DNA of 64,000 nucleotides from Pseudomonas triticifolii (GTDB lineage Bacteria; Pseudomonadota; Gammaproteobacteria; Pseudomonadales; Pseudomonadaceae): assembly GCF_014358015.1 (NCBI RefSeq), contig NZ_JACONV010000024.1, forward strand, positions 1 through 64,000, written 5' to 3'. Positions 32,961 to 42,525 of this stretch are shown here, one piece after another. The notes below the pieces were generated by a model. That model ran no database searches, was not told the DNA's origin, and saw only the letters and a list, made by a program, of their open reading frames with translations. Made by a program: the position numbers and the translations under genes. Numbering within the stretch: the stretch's first letter is position 1; the number at the start of each line of letters is the position of its first letter.

Positions 32961-34412
32961 ATGTCGCTGTGTTTGACGATCACTAGTTACCACAAGATCA
33001 CCCCCGGACAATGTCCTGAGAAATCAATGGATATGGGGATGATGGCAATTGGCCGCGGTCAAGAAAATGACTGGGTACTTCCTGACCCGGAACGGCTCGT
33101 TTCCCAGAAACATTGCGTCGTTCAATATAAAGATGGCCGTTACTATCTGACCGATTACAGCACCAATGGTGTCGAACTGGTCAAGGCGGGCATTCGTCTG
33201 CGGCGTGGTAACAGCGAACCGCTTGAGGATGGCGAAGTCATTCGCATCGGCGAGTACGAGATCCAGGCGCGCATCGACTCGGCCGTGCAGGTGGCTGATA
33301 TCCGTTCGGCAGGCGTTGATGCCTCCAACAGCTTCGAGGCGCTGATGGGCCGCCAGAACGCGCCAGTACCGTCGCCTCCACCCACGTTCAGCCCGCCGCC
33401 CTCGACGGCGCAGTTCCAGGGCGGTTCGTCGCAGGACACCTTCCCCGATCTGTTCGACTTCCTGTCGCCGCCCAGTATTGCGCCGCCTACCCAGCCTGAT
33501 CATGTGCCGGCTGAACAGCACGATTTCCGCGCGCCTGCGCCGCTGGCCCGGTCCGCCCCCGTGGCAGCGCCAGTGCCCGCTCCGGCCGCCGGGCTGATCC
33601 CCGATGACTGGGATCCTTTTGCCGATATCATCAAGCCGCCTGCGCCGCCTGCGCCGCCTGTTGTGCCCATGCCTGAACAGGCGTTTGAGCCTGTGCCGGA
33701 ACCGGCGGTGCCTGTCACCCCCGAGCCTGTGTTTGTCACGCCCGAACCTGTCCAGGTGCCCGCGCCGGTCACGCCTCCTGCCGTTGAACCGACTCAGGCT
33801 CAGCCAACGGTTTGCGGGCAGCCTGATCTGCTGAAGGCATTTCTGCGCGGTGCCGGTCTTGATCGGTTGCAGATCGACACCGCTCAGGCCGAGGCGCAGA
33901 TGCACGACATTGGACGCAGCTACCGATTGATGGTGGAAGGCCTGATTGACGTCTTGCGCGCGCGCAGCAGCCTCAAATCCGAATTTCGCATGCAGCAGAC
34001 CATGATCGGCCCTGTTGAAAACAACCCGCTCAAATTCGCCCCCAATGCCGATGAAGCGCTGCTGTTGCTGCTGCGTCACGGTAATCAGGCTTTCATGGGG
34101 CCGGAGCAGGCTGTGACCGATAGTTTCGATGACCTGCGCGCGCACCAACTGGCGGTCATGGCCGGTGTGCAGGCGGCGATCAAACATTTGCTCAAGCGTT
34201 TTGAGCCGGCCGAGCTTGAGGCCCGCATGGGAGCGCCTTCAGGTGGCTTGTCGGGATTGTTCAGCGGTTCCCGTCAGGCTCAGTACTGGCAACAGTTCAC
34301 AGCGCTCTACAGCAACATTTCCCGCGAAGCGGAAGACGATTTTCAGGACCTTTTCGGGCGTGAATTCAGTCGCGCCTACGAGGAGCACAGCGCACGCGTA
34401 CGTCGCTCCTGA
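32961..34412 (+). CDS. tagH: T6SS FHA-domain protein TagH (Fha1)
   Basis: A 483-residue phosphothreonine-binding scaffold of the threonine-phosphorylation pathway; in P. aeruginosa Fha1 is phosphorylated by PpkA and promotes T6SS assembly. The FHA domain (about 1-100) shows AIGRGQENDWVLPD, VSQKHCVVQYKDGRYYLTDYSTNGVEL and GEVIRIGEYEIQA. A proline-rich linker (about 130-290) follows, then the type VI TagH domain with LLKAFLRGAGLD and YRLMVEGLIDVLRARSSLKSEF and a C-terminal FGREFSRAYEEH. The ATG at 32961 has a perfect AAGGAGG seven bases upstream; a frame start at 32937 precedes that site. Confidence 0.94.
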   Translation: MSLCLTITSYHKITPGQCPEKSMDMGMMAIGRGQENDWVLPDPERLVSQKHCVVQYKDGRYYLTDYSTNGVELVKAGIRLRRGNSEPLEDGEVIRIGEYEIQARIDSAVQVADIRSAGVDASNSFEALMGRQNAPVPSPPPTFSPPPSTAQFQGGSSQDTFPDLFDFLSPPSIAPPTQPDHVPAEQHDFRAPAPLARSAPVAAPVPAPAAGLIPDDWDPFADIIKPPAPPAPPVVPMPEQAFEPVPEPAVPVTPEPVFVTPEPVQVPAPVTPPAVEPTQAQPTVCGQPDLLKAFLRGAGLDRLQIDTAQAEAQMHDIGRSYRLMVEGLIDVLRARSSLKSEFRMQQTMIGPVENNPLKFAPNADEALLLLLRHGNQAFMGPEQAVTDSFDDLRAHQLAVMAGVQAAIKHLLKRFEPAELEARMGAPSGGLSGLFSGSRQAQYWQQFTALYSNISREAEDDFQDLFGREFSRAYEEHSARVRRS

Positions 34413-34459
34413 GCGGCCGGATTGACCCATAGAGCCAATAACAGCATTGAGGATTAAGG

Positions 34460-34966
34460 ATGTTTCGCAGCGTTGTATCGGCAGCTCTCACCGTATTGCT
34501 GCTGAGTGCTTGTGCCAAGGATGTGCCCGCTCCCAAGGACGCCCCTGCGGCTGACACGCAGAGTACGGTCACGCTCAACTTTCAGGCGATTGCAGGGTTG
34601 AACCCCGGTGCGTCGGGTCAGGCCGCGCCCGTGCGGGTACGCATCTACGAGCTGAAAAATACCGCGTCCTTTCTACGCGCCGACTATTTCGCGCTGGCTG
34701 ATCGCGCGCCGGCCACGCTGGGTGTCGACCTGATCGATCAGGATGAAGTCCTGATCCAGCCTGGCGAACTGCAGAGCGTGGTGCGTCACCTCGATCCGGC
34801 CACTCGACATGTCGGCCTTGTGGTCGGCTACCGGGAAATCGACCGCGCCCAATGGCGTGCGCTGCTCGACGTACCGGCGCGACAGACCCGCGAATATCAG
34901 ATCAGCCTCGATGTGCAGGCCGTACGCACTGACGTCGTCGCCAACCCATCCCGCCCGGCTCAATAG
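34460..34966 (+). CDS. tssJ: T6SS outer-membrane lipoprotein TssJ
   Basis: A 168-residue lipoprotein of the membrane complex (SciN family). Signal peptide with lipobox LSAC, lipidated Cys at residue 18, then a transthyretin-like beta domain: VTLNFQAIAGLNPGASGQ, VRVRIYELKN, FLRADYFALAD and a typical LVVGYREIDRAQWR near the end. It anchors TssM to the outer membrane. Located 47 bp after tagH. Confidence 0.95.
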   Translation: MFRSVVSAALTVLLLSACAKDVPAPKDAPAADTQSTVTLNFQAIAGLNPGASGQAAPVRVRIYELKNTASFLRADYFALADRAPATLGVDLIDQDEVLIQPGELQSVVRHLDPATRHVGLVVGYREIDRAQWRALLDVPARQTREYQISLDVQAVRTDVVANPSRPAQ

Positions 34967-34981
34967 GCAAACGGAGTATCC

Positions 34982-36316
34982 ATGTCCTGGAACAATCGAG
35001 TGGTCTGGTCGGAAGGCATGTTCATTGGAACGCAGCACTTCCAGCAGCACGACCGTTATCTGGAAAATCTGATCGATGCACGCAGCCGACCCTTGTCGGC
35101 GGGTGCGTGGGGCTTTTCCGAGCTGTTGATCGACCAGGGCCTGCTGGCGCAGGGCAAGCTGGCCATCGTGTCGGCGCGAGGCCTGTTGCCTGATGGCACG
35201 CCGTTCAGCATTCCCCATGATGACCTGGCGCCCAGCCCGCTGAGCATCGACGAAAGCCTGCGTGATGGTGTGGTTTACCTGGCCTTGCCGCTTAAGCGGG
35301 CGGGTGCGCGGGATACCGTGGATGAAGGTGAAGAGCTGGGTGGCGCGCGCTACCTGAGTCAGGTTCGCGAAGTGCGCGATGACAACGCCCCTTTTGAAAA
35401 CCGTGCGCCGGTGTCCGTGGGCTCCAGAGCCCTGCGCCTGTTGACCGCGCAGGACGGCCTGAGCGATTACGCGAGCATCGGCGTGGTGCGGGTCAAGGAA
35501 AAGCGCGCCGATCGGGCATTGGTGCTGGATGACAGCTACATCCCGCCGGTCCTCGATGTGGCAGCAAGCAGGCCGCTCACCGCGTTTCGCAGCGAGCTGC
35601 AAGGCCTGTTGCGTCAGCGTGGCGAAGCGCTCGCGGGTCGGGTTGTGGCGTCGGGCGCGGGCGGCGCATCGGAAATTGCCGACTTCATGCTCCTGCAACT
35701 GGTCAATCGTGCCGAACCGCTGATCAACCATCTCAGCCAATTGAGCCCGCTGCATCCTGAGCGTTTCTACAGCGAGCTGGTCAGTCTGGCAGGTGAGTTC
35801 GCAACCTTCTCGTCCGGCACGCGCCGTCCGGAAGAGTTTCCCCGCTATCAGCATGACGACCTGACCTTGAGCTTCACGCCGGTCATGCATGCTCTGCGTG
35901 AAGCGTTGTCGATGCTGATCGACAGCAAAGCCACGCCGATTCCTATTGTCGAGAAAGCCTACGGCGTGCACGTGGCGATGCTGGCGGACAAGACCCTGAT
36001 CGACACGGCCAGCTTCATTCTGGTGGTGCGCGCCGACATCCCGAGCGAAACATTGCGCGGGCGTTTCAGCCAGCAGAGCAAGATCGGCTCCGTGGAGCAC
36101 ATTCGCGACCTGGTCAACCTGCAACTCCCCGGTATCGGCCTGCTGCCGTTGCCGGTGGCTCCGCGTCAGATTCCGTACCATGCCGGATCGACCTATTACG
36201 AACTGGACCGTGGCAGCGAGCACTGGAAGCTGTTGATGCAGTCCGGTGGCTTCGCCTTCCATGTGGCTGGCGAGTTCCCCGGGCTGAACCTGGCCTTCTG
36301 GGCCATTCGAGGATAA
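34982..36316 (+). CDS. tssK: T6SS baseplate-membrane connector TssK
   Basis: A 444-residue trimeric connector joining baseplate to the TssJLM complex. It opens with the family hallmark VVWSEGMFIGTQHFQQHDRYLE and contains GAWGFSELLIDQGLLAQGKL, SRPLTAFRSELQGLLRQRGE, LQLVNRAEPLINHLSQ and a C-terminal IPYHAGSTYYELDRGSEHWK. Full length. It starts 15 bp after tssJ. Confidence 0.97.
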   Translation: MSWNNRVVWSEGMFIGTQHFQQHDRYLENLIDARSRPLSAGAWGFSELLIDQGLLAQGKLAIVSARGLLPDGTPFSIPHDDLAPSPLSIDESLRDGVVYLALPLKRAGARDTVDEGEELGGARYLSQVREVRDDNAPFENRAPVSVGSRALRLLTAQDGLSDYASIGVVRVKEKRADRALVLDDSYIPPVLDVAASRPLTAFRSELQGLLRQRGEALAGRVVASGAGGASEIADFMLLQLVNRAEPLINHLSQLSPLHPERFYSELVSLAGEFATFSSGTRRPEEFPRYQHDDLTLSFTPVMHALREALSMLIDSKATPIPIVEKAYGVHVAMLADKTLIDTASFILVVRADIPSETLRGRFSQQSKIGSVEHIRDLVNLQLPGIGLLPLPVAPRQIPYHAGSTYYELDRGSEHWKLLMQSGGFAFHVAGEFPGLNLAFWAIRG

Positions 36317-36322
36317 GTCGCG

Positions 36323-37636
36323 ATGCATTCCAACGACGACGGTTCGTCTCCACCTGCCAGTGATCGTACCCAGTTCATGCCCCGTCCGGGCGGGCGCAGT
36401 GCGCCGCCCGGCCATTCCGATCCGACGCCGCCACTGAGTGTGGCGGCAGCGCCACTGGCGAGCGGTCAGGCCCAGGGTCTCAATCCGCTGGAAAGCGCAG
36501 CCGGTCCATTGCTGGCATTGCTGACCCGGTTGCGCAGCACCATCGCGCACCCGGCACCTGCGAGCTTGCGCGCACAGTTGTTGGCGTACCTGCGTCAGTT
36601 CGAAGAGCGGGCCGAAGCGGCGGGAGTTGCGCGCAACGACGTCCTGCTGGGGCGTTACGTGTTGTGCACGGCGCTCGATGAAGCGGTGATGAGCACGCCG
36701 TGGGGCAGCACCAGTGAATGGGGTAAACAAAGCCTGCTGATCACCGTGCATAACGAGGCATGGGGCGGCGAAAAAGTCTTCCAGCTGCTTGACCATTGCT
36801 TGCAGAGCCCGCGTGAGCGGCTGTACCTGCTGGAGCTGTTGTACCTGTGCATGTGCCTGGGATTCGAAGGACGCTACCGGGTCATGAACAACGGGCGCAG
36901 CGAGCTTGAGGCCCTGCGTGAACGCACCAGCGCGGCAATTCGCAGTGCGCGCGGCGAGCATGAGCGTGAGCTGTCACCTCATTGGCGCGGCCTGACGCTG
37001 GCCCGCGACCGCCTGACCCAGTTCATGCCGCCATGGGTCGGCGTGGCAATCGGCTTGGCGCTGTTGTTGCTGCTGTTGTTCGTGCTGCGTCTGAAACTGG
37101 CGTCGGACGCCGAGCCAGTGTTCAAGAACATCCATGCACTGGGCGAAATTCCAGTGCAGTCCATCGACCGGCCGGTGGTACAGCCCAAACTGATCGAACG
37201 GCCGCGTCTGGCAGGCTTTCTGGCCGAAGAAATCAAGGCGGGCAAAGTGGCCGTCGAAGACGCCGTGGATCGCTCGGTGGTGACCATTCGCGGCGACGAG
37301 CTGTTCGCGTCGGGCAGCGCCACCATCGTCGACGATTTCCAGCCATTGATGCTGCGCATCGCTGACGCCATACGCAAGGTCAAGGGCGACGTGCGGGTCA
37401 CCGGTCACAGTGATAACCGGCCTATCGCGACCCTGCGATTCCCGTCCAACTGGGCCTTGTCCCAGGCGCGCGCCGAACAGGTGCTGCAGATCCTTGCTGC
37501 CAAAACCGGTCAGCCGCAACGCTTCACCGCAGAAGGTCGCAGCGACACCGAGCCGCTGGGCTCCAATGCGACTGCCGAAGGGCGGGCGAAGAATCGTCGG
37601 GTTGAAATCACTGTGTTGGCGGAGGGGGTCGAGTGA
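36323..37636 (+). CDS. tssL: T6SS inner-membrane protein TssL with OmpA-like domain
   Basis: A 437-residue fusion. The cytoplasmic DotU/IcmH part (about 60-230) has NPLESAAGPLLALLTRLRST, LCTALDEAVMSTPWG and HNEAWGGEKVFQLLDHCL. One membrane helix (about 238-258, WVGVAIGLALLLLLLFVLRL) leads to a periplasmic OmpA/MotB peptidoglycan-binding domain at about 325-437, with TGHSDNRPIA, SNWALSQARAEQVL and EGRSDTEPLGSN. This extended form anchors the complex directly in the cell wall. Its stop overlaps the tssM start as GTGA. Confidence 0.96.
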   Translation: MHSNDDGSSPPASDRTQFMPRPGGRSAPPGHSDPTPPLSVAAAPLASGQAQGLNPLESAAGPLLALLTRLRSTIAHPAPASLRAQLLAYLRQFEERAEAAGVARNDVLLGRYVLCTALDEAVMSTPWGSTSEWGKQSLLITVHNEAWGGEKVFQLLDHCLQSPRERLYLLELLYLCMCLGFEGRYRVMNNGRSELEALRERTSAAIRSARGEHERELSPHWRGLTLARDRLTQFMPPWVGVAIGLALLLLLLFVLRLKLASDAEPVFKNIHALGEIPVQSIDRPVVQPKLIERPRLAGFLAEEIKAGKVAVEDAVDRSVVTIRGDELFASGSATIVDDFQPLMLRIADAIRKVKGDVRVTGHSDNRPIATLRFPSNWALSQARAEQVLQILAAKTGQPQRFTAEGRSDTEPLGSNATAEGRAKNRRVEITVLAEGVE

Positions 37637-40600
37637 AGGTTTTTTTCGGTTTTGTCATTCGCTGGCTTGTCCCGTTGCTGGGCCTGATTGCCCTGAGCCT
37701 GATCATCTGGTTTGTCGGCCCGCTGCTTGAAGTACTGGTGCCCGAAGGGCGTCGCTGGGCGCTGATCATCCTGCTGTTCGCCGCGTGGATTGGCTACCGT
37801 GTGTTTCGCATCATTCAGGCTCGCCGCCAGGCCGCCCGCGTCATGCAAAGCCTGGCCGCCGAGACCGCGCCAGACCCTGCCAGTGTCGCCACGGCCGAAG
37901 AGCTGGCCACGTTGCGTCAGCGCATGGACGAGGCGCTGGCGCTGCTCAAGAAGGCCCGGTTGGGCGGCGATCAGCGTCGCAACCTGTATGAGTTGCCGTG
38001 GTACGTCATCATCGGTCCGCCGGGTTCGGGCAAGACCACTGCGCTGGTCAATTCAGGCCTGCATTTCCCCCTGGCAGCACAGCTGGGTGCAGGCGCTATT
38101 CGAGGCGTTGGCGGCACGCGCAATTGCGACTGGTGGTTCACCGACCAGGCCGTGCTGCTCGATACCGCAGGCCGTTACACCACCCAGGACAGCCACGCGC
38201 AAGTCGACAAAGCGGCCTGGCTGGGCTTTCTCGACCTGCTCAAGACCCAGCGCTCACGCCGTCCTATCGATGGCGCGTTCATCGCCATCAGCCTGTCTGA
38301 CTTGTTGTTGGGCTCGGACGCTGAGCGCGCGGCCCATGCGTCGGCGATTCGTTTGCGCATTCAGGAACTGCACACACAACTGGGTGTGCGTTTCCCCATC
38401 TACCTGATGCTCACCAAGCTGGACCTGGTGCCGGGCTTCATGGAGTTCTACGACGCGCTGAGCAAGGAGGAGCGTGCGCAGGTCTGGGGCATGACGTTTG
38501 CGCTGGATGACGGCAAGAGTGCGCAAGGCCCGCTACAGGACTTCCAGAAAGAGTTCGCCGCTCTCGAACAGCGTCTAAACGAGCGTCTGGTCGAGCGCCT
38601 GCAACAGGAGCGCGATCCGGCGCGACGTGATCTCATCTATGGCTTCCCCCAGCAGTTCGCCGCGCTGCGTCAGTCGTTGCAAAGCTTTCTGGACGGGGTG
38701 TTCAAGCCCAACGCGTTCGAAGAGCGCGCCTTGTTGCGCGGGGTGTATTTCACCAGCGGCACCCAGGAAGGCAGCCCCATTGACCGGCTAATCGGTTCGA
38801 TGGCGCAGAGCATGAATCTTGATCGCCAGCAGTTGGCGCGTCAGACCGGTACGGGACGCAGTTACTTCATTGAAAAACTGTTCACCGCCGTGGCCTTTGC
38901 CGAGCAGGGCCTGATGGGGGTCGACCCCAAGGTCGAGCGGCGACGCAAGTGGATCGCCCGAGGTATTCTGGCGGCGACGGTCGCCGTGGTGCTGCTGATC
39001 GGTACGCTGTGGCTGGTGAGCTACAACGCCAACCAGGCCTATATCGCGCAGGTCGATCAGAAAGTCGCGCCGCTGGGGCAGAGCGTGCAGAACCTCAGCC
39101 CGGCCCAGCGCGACGTGCTGGCGGTATTGCCGCTGCTCAATGCGGTCCGGCATCTGGCCAGTGACCCGCCGGGATGGGCCGAAGGGCTGGGGTTGTATCA
39201 GGGCGACATGCTCGAAGCCGAGTCAGGCAGCGTGTATCGCAAACTGCTGATTGCCGTGTTCGCGCCACGGCTGGTCACTCGCCTTGAGGAGCAATTGCAG
39301 AGCGGTGGCTCTTCGGACTTCCTGTACGAGGGCCTGAAGGCTTACCTGATGCTGGCCGATAACGAGCATTACGACGCCGACTTCATCAAGGCCTGGATTG
39401 CCCTGGACTGGGACAGCAGCCTGCCCCGCGACCTGCCGCCCGAGCAACGTGCGGCACTGGGCGAGCATTTGCAGGCGTTGTTCGAACGGCATCCGCCCAA
39501 GGCCCGTCTGGATCAGCGCCTGATCGATGACCTGCGCCGCCAGTTGCAGCAGTTGCCAGTGGCGCAACGGGTTTACGACCGGGTCAAACGCCAGAAGCTG
39601 CCGGACGGCGTACCTGATTTTCGTATCAGCGAAGCCGGCGGTCGTGACGCGGCACTGGTGTTCAGTCGCAAGAGTGGCAAGCCGCTGACCGAACCGCTCA
39701 GTGGGCTCTTCACCGCCAAAGGCTATCGCGAAGGGTTTCTGCTCAGCAGCCTGAATCAGACCTCGACGCTGGCCGAGGAGCAATGGGTGCTGGGCCGCGA
39801 TCAGGCCGAGCAGCAGGACGTCGCCAGCCTGGCGGCCGAAGTGCGTCGCCTGTATTTCCAGGACTACATGCGCCAGTGGGATGCGTTGCTGGCTGACATC
39901 GACTTCGTGCCGATCACCAGCGTCGCGCAGGCGGCTGATGTGCTGCGGGTCATCTCCGGCCCTAGTTCGCCGTTGAAGAAATTGCTGGCCGCCGTGGCGA
40001 AGGAAACGGATCTGCAGGAGGAAGAAAAACTCCTCGCGGCGCAAGGCAAGAAAGTGGATGGCAATGTCGATGAGCTCAAGCAGCGACTGGGGTCGCTGCT
40101 TGGCCAGCAGCAGGCCGCCGCCGCTCAGGCACCGGCTGCCACGCAGGATCCGGTCAGCGCGCATTTTGCCGACCTCAAAAGCCTGGTCAGCAAAGGCGAA
40201 GGTGAACCCGCTGCCATCGATGCCTTGCTGTCGGACATGAACGCGCTGTATGTGCAGGTCAGTGCCATGGTCGGTGCCAGCGGCGATGCGTTGCTGGGCG
40301 AAGCCAAGAATCAGGCCACGGCTGCCGCAGCGCGGGTCAGCCTGACCGCCGAGCGCCAGCCGCCGCTGGTTCAGGGGCTGGTCAAGTCCGTGGTCAGTTC
40401 CACCACCAACACGATGATGGGGGGCGTGCGCAATCAGCTCAATGCTGCCTGGGTGAGTGAAGTGGTGAACGTCTATCGCCAGTCCCTCAGTGGGCGCTAT
40501 CCCATGTCGCCCGGCAGCGCGCGTGACGCGACGCTGGATGACTTCGGCCAGTTCTTCGGCGTGGGTGGCGTGATGGACAGTTACTTCCGCAAGTACCTGC

Positions 40601-41136
40601 AGCCTTATGTCGACACCTCGGCGAGCACCTGGCGCTGGCAGCCGGGTGCCGCGCAGAAGCTGGGCATCAACGCGGGCGTATTGCAGACGTTCCAGCGTGC
40701 GAGCGCCATTCGTGACGCGTTCTTCCGTTCCGGTGGCACACAGCCGACGGTGCGTTTCGAGCTCAAGCCGGTGGCCATGGACGCGACCATCACCCAGTTC
40801 CTGCTGGACCTGGATGGCCAGCAGATCAGTTACGACCACGGGCCAAGCCGCCCGGTTGCCATGCAGTGGCCCAATCCGGGCAGCATCGGTGTGGTGCGGT
40901 TGTCGATTTCACCACCGTCGGCCAGCGGCCGTTCCGGTGTGACGCTCGATGGCCCGTGGGCCTGGTTTCGACTGCTTGAACAATCGGACCTGACGGCGGG
41001 CAACTCGCCGGACCGTTTCAACCTGCGTCTGCGTGTGGATGGTGCCAGCATCTCGTACGAGCTGCGCGCCAATAGCGCGTTCAACCCGTTCAAGAGCCGT
41101 GTACTCAGTGGCTTCAGCCTGCCGGAGCGGTTATGA
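37633..41136 (+). CDS. tssM: T6SS membrane-complex protein TssM (IcmF)
   Basis: A 1167-residue inner-membrane protein. Two N-terminal helices (about 5-28 and 38-56), a cytoplasmic NTPase-like domain with Walker A IIGPPGSGKTTALVNSG near 130, and a third helix near 440-465 (ILAATVAVVLLIGTLWLVSY) precede a long periplasmic region ending in the VasK C-terminal domain that binds TssJ (PGSIGVVRLSISPP, GPWAWFRLLEQ, FSLPERL). Walker A is intact, so ATP-dependent activity is possible. Start codon GTG overlaps the tssL stop. Confidence 0.97.
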   Translation: MKVFFGFVIRWLVPLLGLIALSLIIWFVGPLLEVLVPEGRRWALIILLFAAWIGYRVFRIIQARRQAARVMQSLAAETAPDPASVATAEELATLRQRMDEALALLKKARLGGDQRRNLYELPWYVIIGPPGSGKTTALVNSGLHFPLAAQLGAGAIRGVGGTRNCDWWFTDQAVLLDTAGRYTTQDSHAQVDKAAWLGFLDLLKTQRSRRPIDGAFIAISLSDLLLGSDAERAAHASAIRLRIQELHTQLGVRFPIYLMLTKLDLVPGFMEFYDALSKEERAQVWGMTFALDDGKSAQGPLQDFQKEFAALEQRLNERLVERLQQERDPARRDLIYGFPQQFAALRQSLQSFLDGVFKPNAFEERALLRGVYFTSGTQEGSPIDRLIGSMAQSMNLDRQQLARQTGTGRSYFIEKLFTAVAFAEQGLMGVDPKVERRRKWIARGILAATVAVVLLIGTLWLVSYNANQAYIAQVDQKVAPLGQSVQNLSPAQRDVLAVLPLLNAVRHLASDPPGWAEGLGLYQGDMLEAESGSVYRKLLIAVFAPRLVTRLEEQLQSGGSSDFLYEGLKAYLMLADNEHYDADFIKAWIALDWDSSLPRDLPPEQRAALGEHLQALFERHPPKARLDQRLIDDLRRQLQQLPVAQRVYDRVKRQKLPDGVPDFRISEAGGRDAALVFSRKSGKPLTEPLSGLFTAKGYREGFLLSSLNQTSTLAEEQWVLGRDQAEQQDVASLAAEVRRLYFQDYMRQWDALLADIDFVPITSVAQAADVLRVISGPSSPLKKLLAAVAKETDLQEEEKLLAAQGKKVDGNVDELKQRLGSLLGQQQAAAAQAPAATQDPVSAHFADLKSLVSKGEGEPAAIDALLSDMNALYVQVSAMVGASGDALLGEAKNQATAAAARVSLTAERQPPLVQGLVKSVVSSTTNTMMGGVRNQLNAAWVSEVVNVYRQSLSGRYPMSPGSARDATLDDFGQFFGVGGVMDSYFRKYLQPYVDTSASTWRWQPGAAQKLGINAGVLQTFQRASAIRDAFFRSGGTQPTVRFELKPVAMDATITQFLLDLDGQQISYDHGPSRPVAMQWPNPGSIGVVRLSISPPSASGRSGVTLDGPWAWFRLLEQSDLTAGNSPDRFNLRLRVDGASISYELRANSAFNPFKSRVLSGFSLPERL

Positions 41137-41786
41137 CAGCGGTGGGTTTCTACGGAAAACTGGCGAGCCGGGGCGATTTTGTCAGCCGTGGCTTGCCGCA
41201 GAATTTTATTCAGCCATGGGACCAGTGGCTGGCCGCCGGCCTGCTGGCCAGCCAGAAACAATTGGGCGGCCAATGGCTGGACGCTTACCTGGTCAGCCCA
41301 CTCTGGCGCTTCGTGCTGGCGCCCGGTGTTTGCGGGCCAGATGCGGTTGCAGGTGTGCTGATGCCGAGTATCGACAGGGTGGGGCGTTACTTCCCGCTGA
41401 CCGTTGCGTTTGTGCTGAAAGCCGATCAGGCACCTGGCGCGTTGCTCTGCGGCGCGGAGGACTGGTTCGAGCGAGGCGAAGCGTTGCTGCTGGAAACGCT
41501 TGAACCCCATTCGACGTTTGAGTCTTTCGAATCTGGATTGCAGGCGCTGGGTTTGCCTGCGTTGACGCAACGTGAGCCTGCGAGCGAGTTCGCCGGTCTG
41601 CAACGCTTCGCTTGCGCCACGCCTCAAGCGCGAGCGGCGGCACTGATCGAGCGGGCCTGCGAAGGCAGCAGCCTGTGGTGGGGCAAGGGTTCGGAACGCA
41701 TCGAGCCAGGCCTGCTGCGTTGCCAGGGCCTGCCGGCCGCTGCGGACTTCGGCAGTTTTCTGCTGGGCAAGGGGGCTGAGCATTGA
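41133..41786 (+). CDS. tagF: T6SS regulator TagF
   Basis: A 217-residue TagF (DUF2094) protein, a post-translational repressor that in P. aeruginosa holds Fha1 inactive independently of phosphorylation. Typical parts: VGFYGKLASRGDFVSRGLP, WDQWLAAGLLASQKQLGGQWLDAYLVSP, FVLAPGVCGPDAVAGVLMPSIDRVGRYFPLTV and LWWGKGSERIEPGLLRCQGLP. The ATG overlaps the tssM stop by four bases, and its stop overlaps pppA. Confidence 0.95.
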   Translation: MTAVGFYGKLASRGDFVSRGLPQNFIQPWDQWLAAGLLASQKQLGGQWLDAYLVSPLWRFVLAPGVCGPDAVAGVLMPSIDRVGRYFPLTVAFVLKADQAPGALLCGAEDWFERGEALLLETLEPHSTFESFESGLQALGLPALTQREPASEFAGLQRFACATPQARAAALIERACEGSSLWWGKGSERIEPGLLRCQGLPAAADFGSFLLGKGAEH

Positions 41787-42514
41787 TGAGTTCAGCCGCT
41801 GAAATGTCATATCGATCGGCCAGCTACAGCCACGTCGGTATGGTGCGTCAGGTCAACGAAGACGCTTTTCTGGAAATGCCCGCAGAGGGTCTGTGGGTGG
41901 TGGCCGATGGCATGGGCGGACATGCGGCAGGCGATTACGTCAGCAGCCTGATCGTCGATACCCTGCGCAGCGTTCAACTGGCATCGGCGCTGGATACCTG
42001 CGCGGCCCAGTTGCGTCTGCGCCTCGATGAAATCAACACCACGGTGCGTGAAGAAACCCACCACCGAGGCGTCAGCGTCATGGGCTGCACGGTGGTGGTG
42101 CTGGCCGTGCGCGAGGATGAGGGCATTTGCCTGTGGGCCGGGGACAGTCGCTTGTACCGCCTGCGTGACGGCGTGCTCGATGGCATTTCCCGCGATCACA
42201 GTTACGTGCAGGACCTGATGGACAGCGGTCTGCTCAATGAAGCCCAGGCGCGCGTGCATCCACGGTCCAACATCGTGACCCGTGCCATCGGCGTGCAAGA
42301 CCAGCTTGAACTGTCGATGGCCCGCTTGCAGATCCTGCCCGGCGACAGCTACCTGCTGTGCAGTGACGGTCTGAACAAGACCGCCGAAGACCATGAGATT
42401 CGTGACGTGCTGGGCCACAAGGACCCTTACGAAGTCGTTCGCAGCCTGGTGCACCTGGGGCTGACCCGGGGCGCGCCGGACAACATTACAGCCATCGTCG
42501 TCAAAGCCGGTTGA
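41783..42514 (+). CDS. pppA: PppA, PP2C-type phosphatase of the T6SS switch
   Basis: A 243-residue Mn/Mg-dependent serine/threonine phosphatase that reverses PpkA phosphorylation and resets the T6SS. PP2C motifs are all visible: VRQVNEDAFLEMP, WVVADGMGGHAAGD, MGCTVVVL, LWAGDSRLYRLRDG, LLCSDGLNKT and PDNITAIVVK; the metal-binding aspartates are present. No membrane helix. Overlaps tagF by four bases; followed directly by ppkA. Confidence 0.96.
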   Translation: MMSSAAEMSYRSASYSHVGMVRQVNEDAFLEMPAEGLWVVADGMGGHAAGDYVSSLIVDTLRSVQLASALDTCAAQLRLRLDEINTTVREETHHRGVSVMGCTVVVLAVREDEGICLWAGDSRLYRLRDGVLDGISRDHSYVQDLMDSGLLNEAQARVHPRSNIVTRAIGVQDQLELSMARLQILPGDSYLLCSDGLNKTAEDHEIRDVLGHKDPYEVVRSLVHLGLTRGAPDNITAIVVKAG

Positions 42515-42525
42515 AGAATAAACAC

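Noticed and set aside
33350..33810. A repeat array suggested by many similar Pro/Ala/Glu codons
   Set aside because: This is the proline-rich linker inside tagH; there are no equal spacers or conserved repeat units, so it is not a CRISPR or a tandem repeat.
34673..36961. A 762-codon open frame on the minus strand
   Set aside because: It lies opposite tssJ, tssK and tssL, which have clear family motifs. Low-complexity Arg/Gln/His composition and no family features mark it as a GC-rich shadow frame.
39223..40839. A 538-codon open frame on the minus strand
   Set aside because: It is antisense to tssM; no motifs and no ribosome site.
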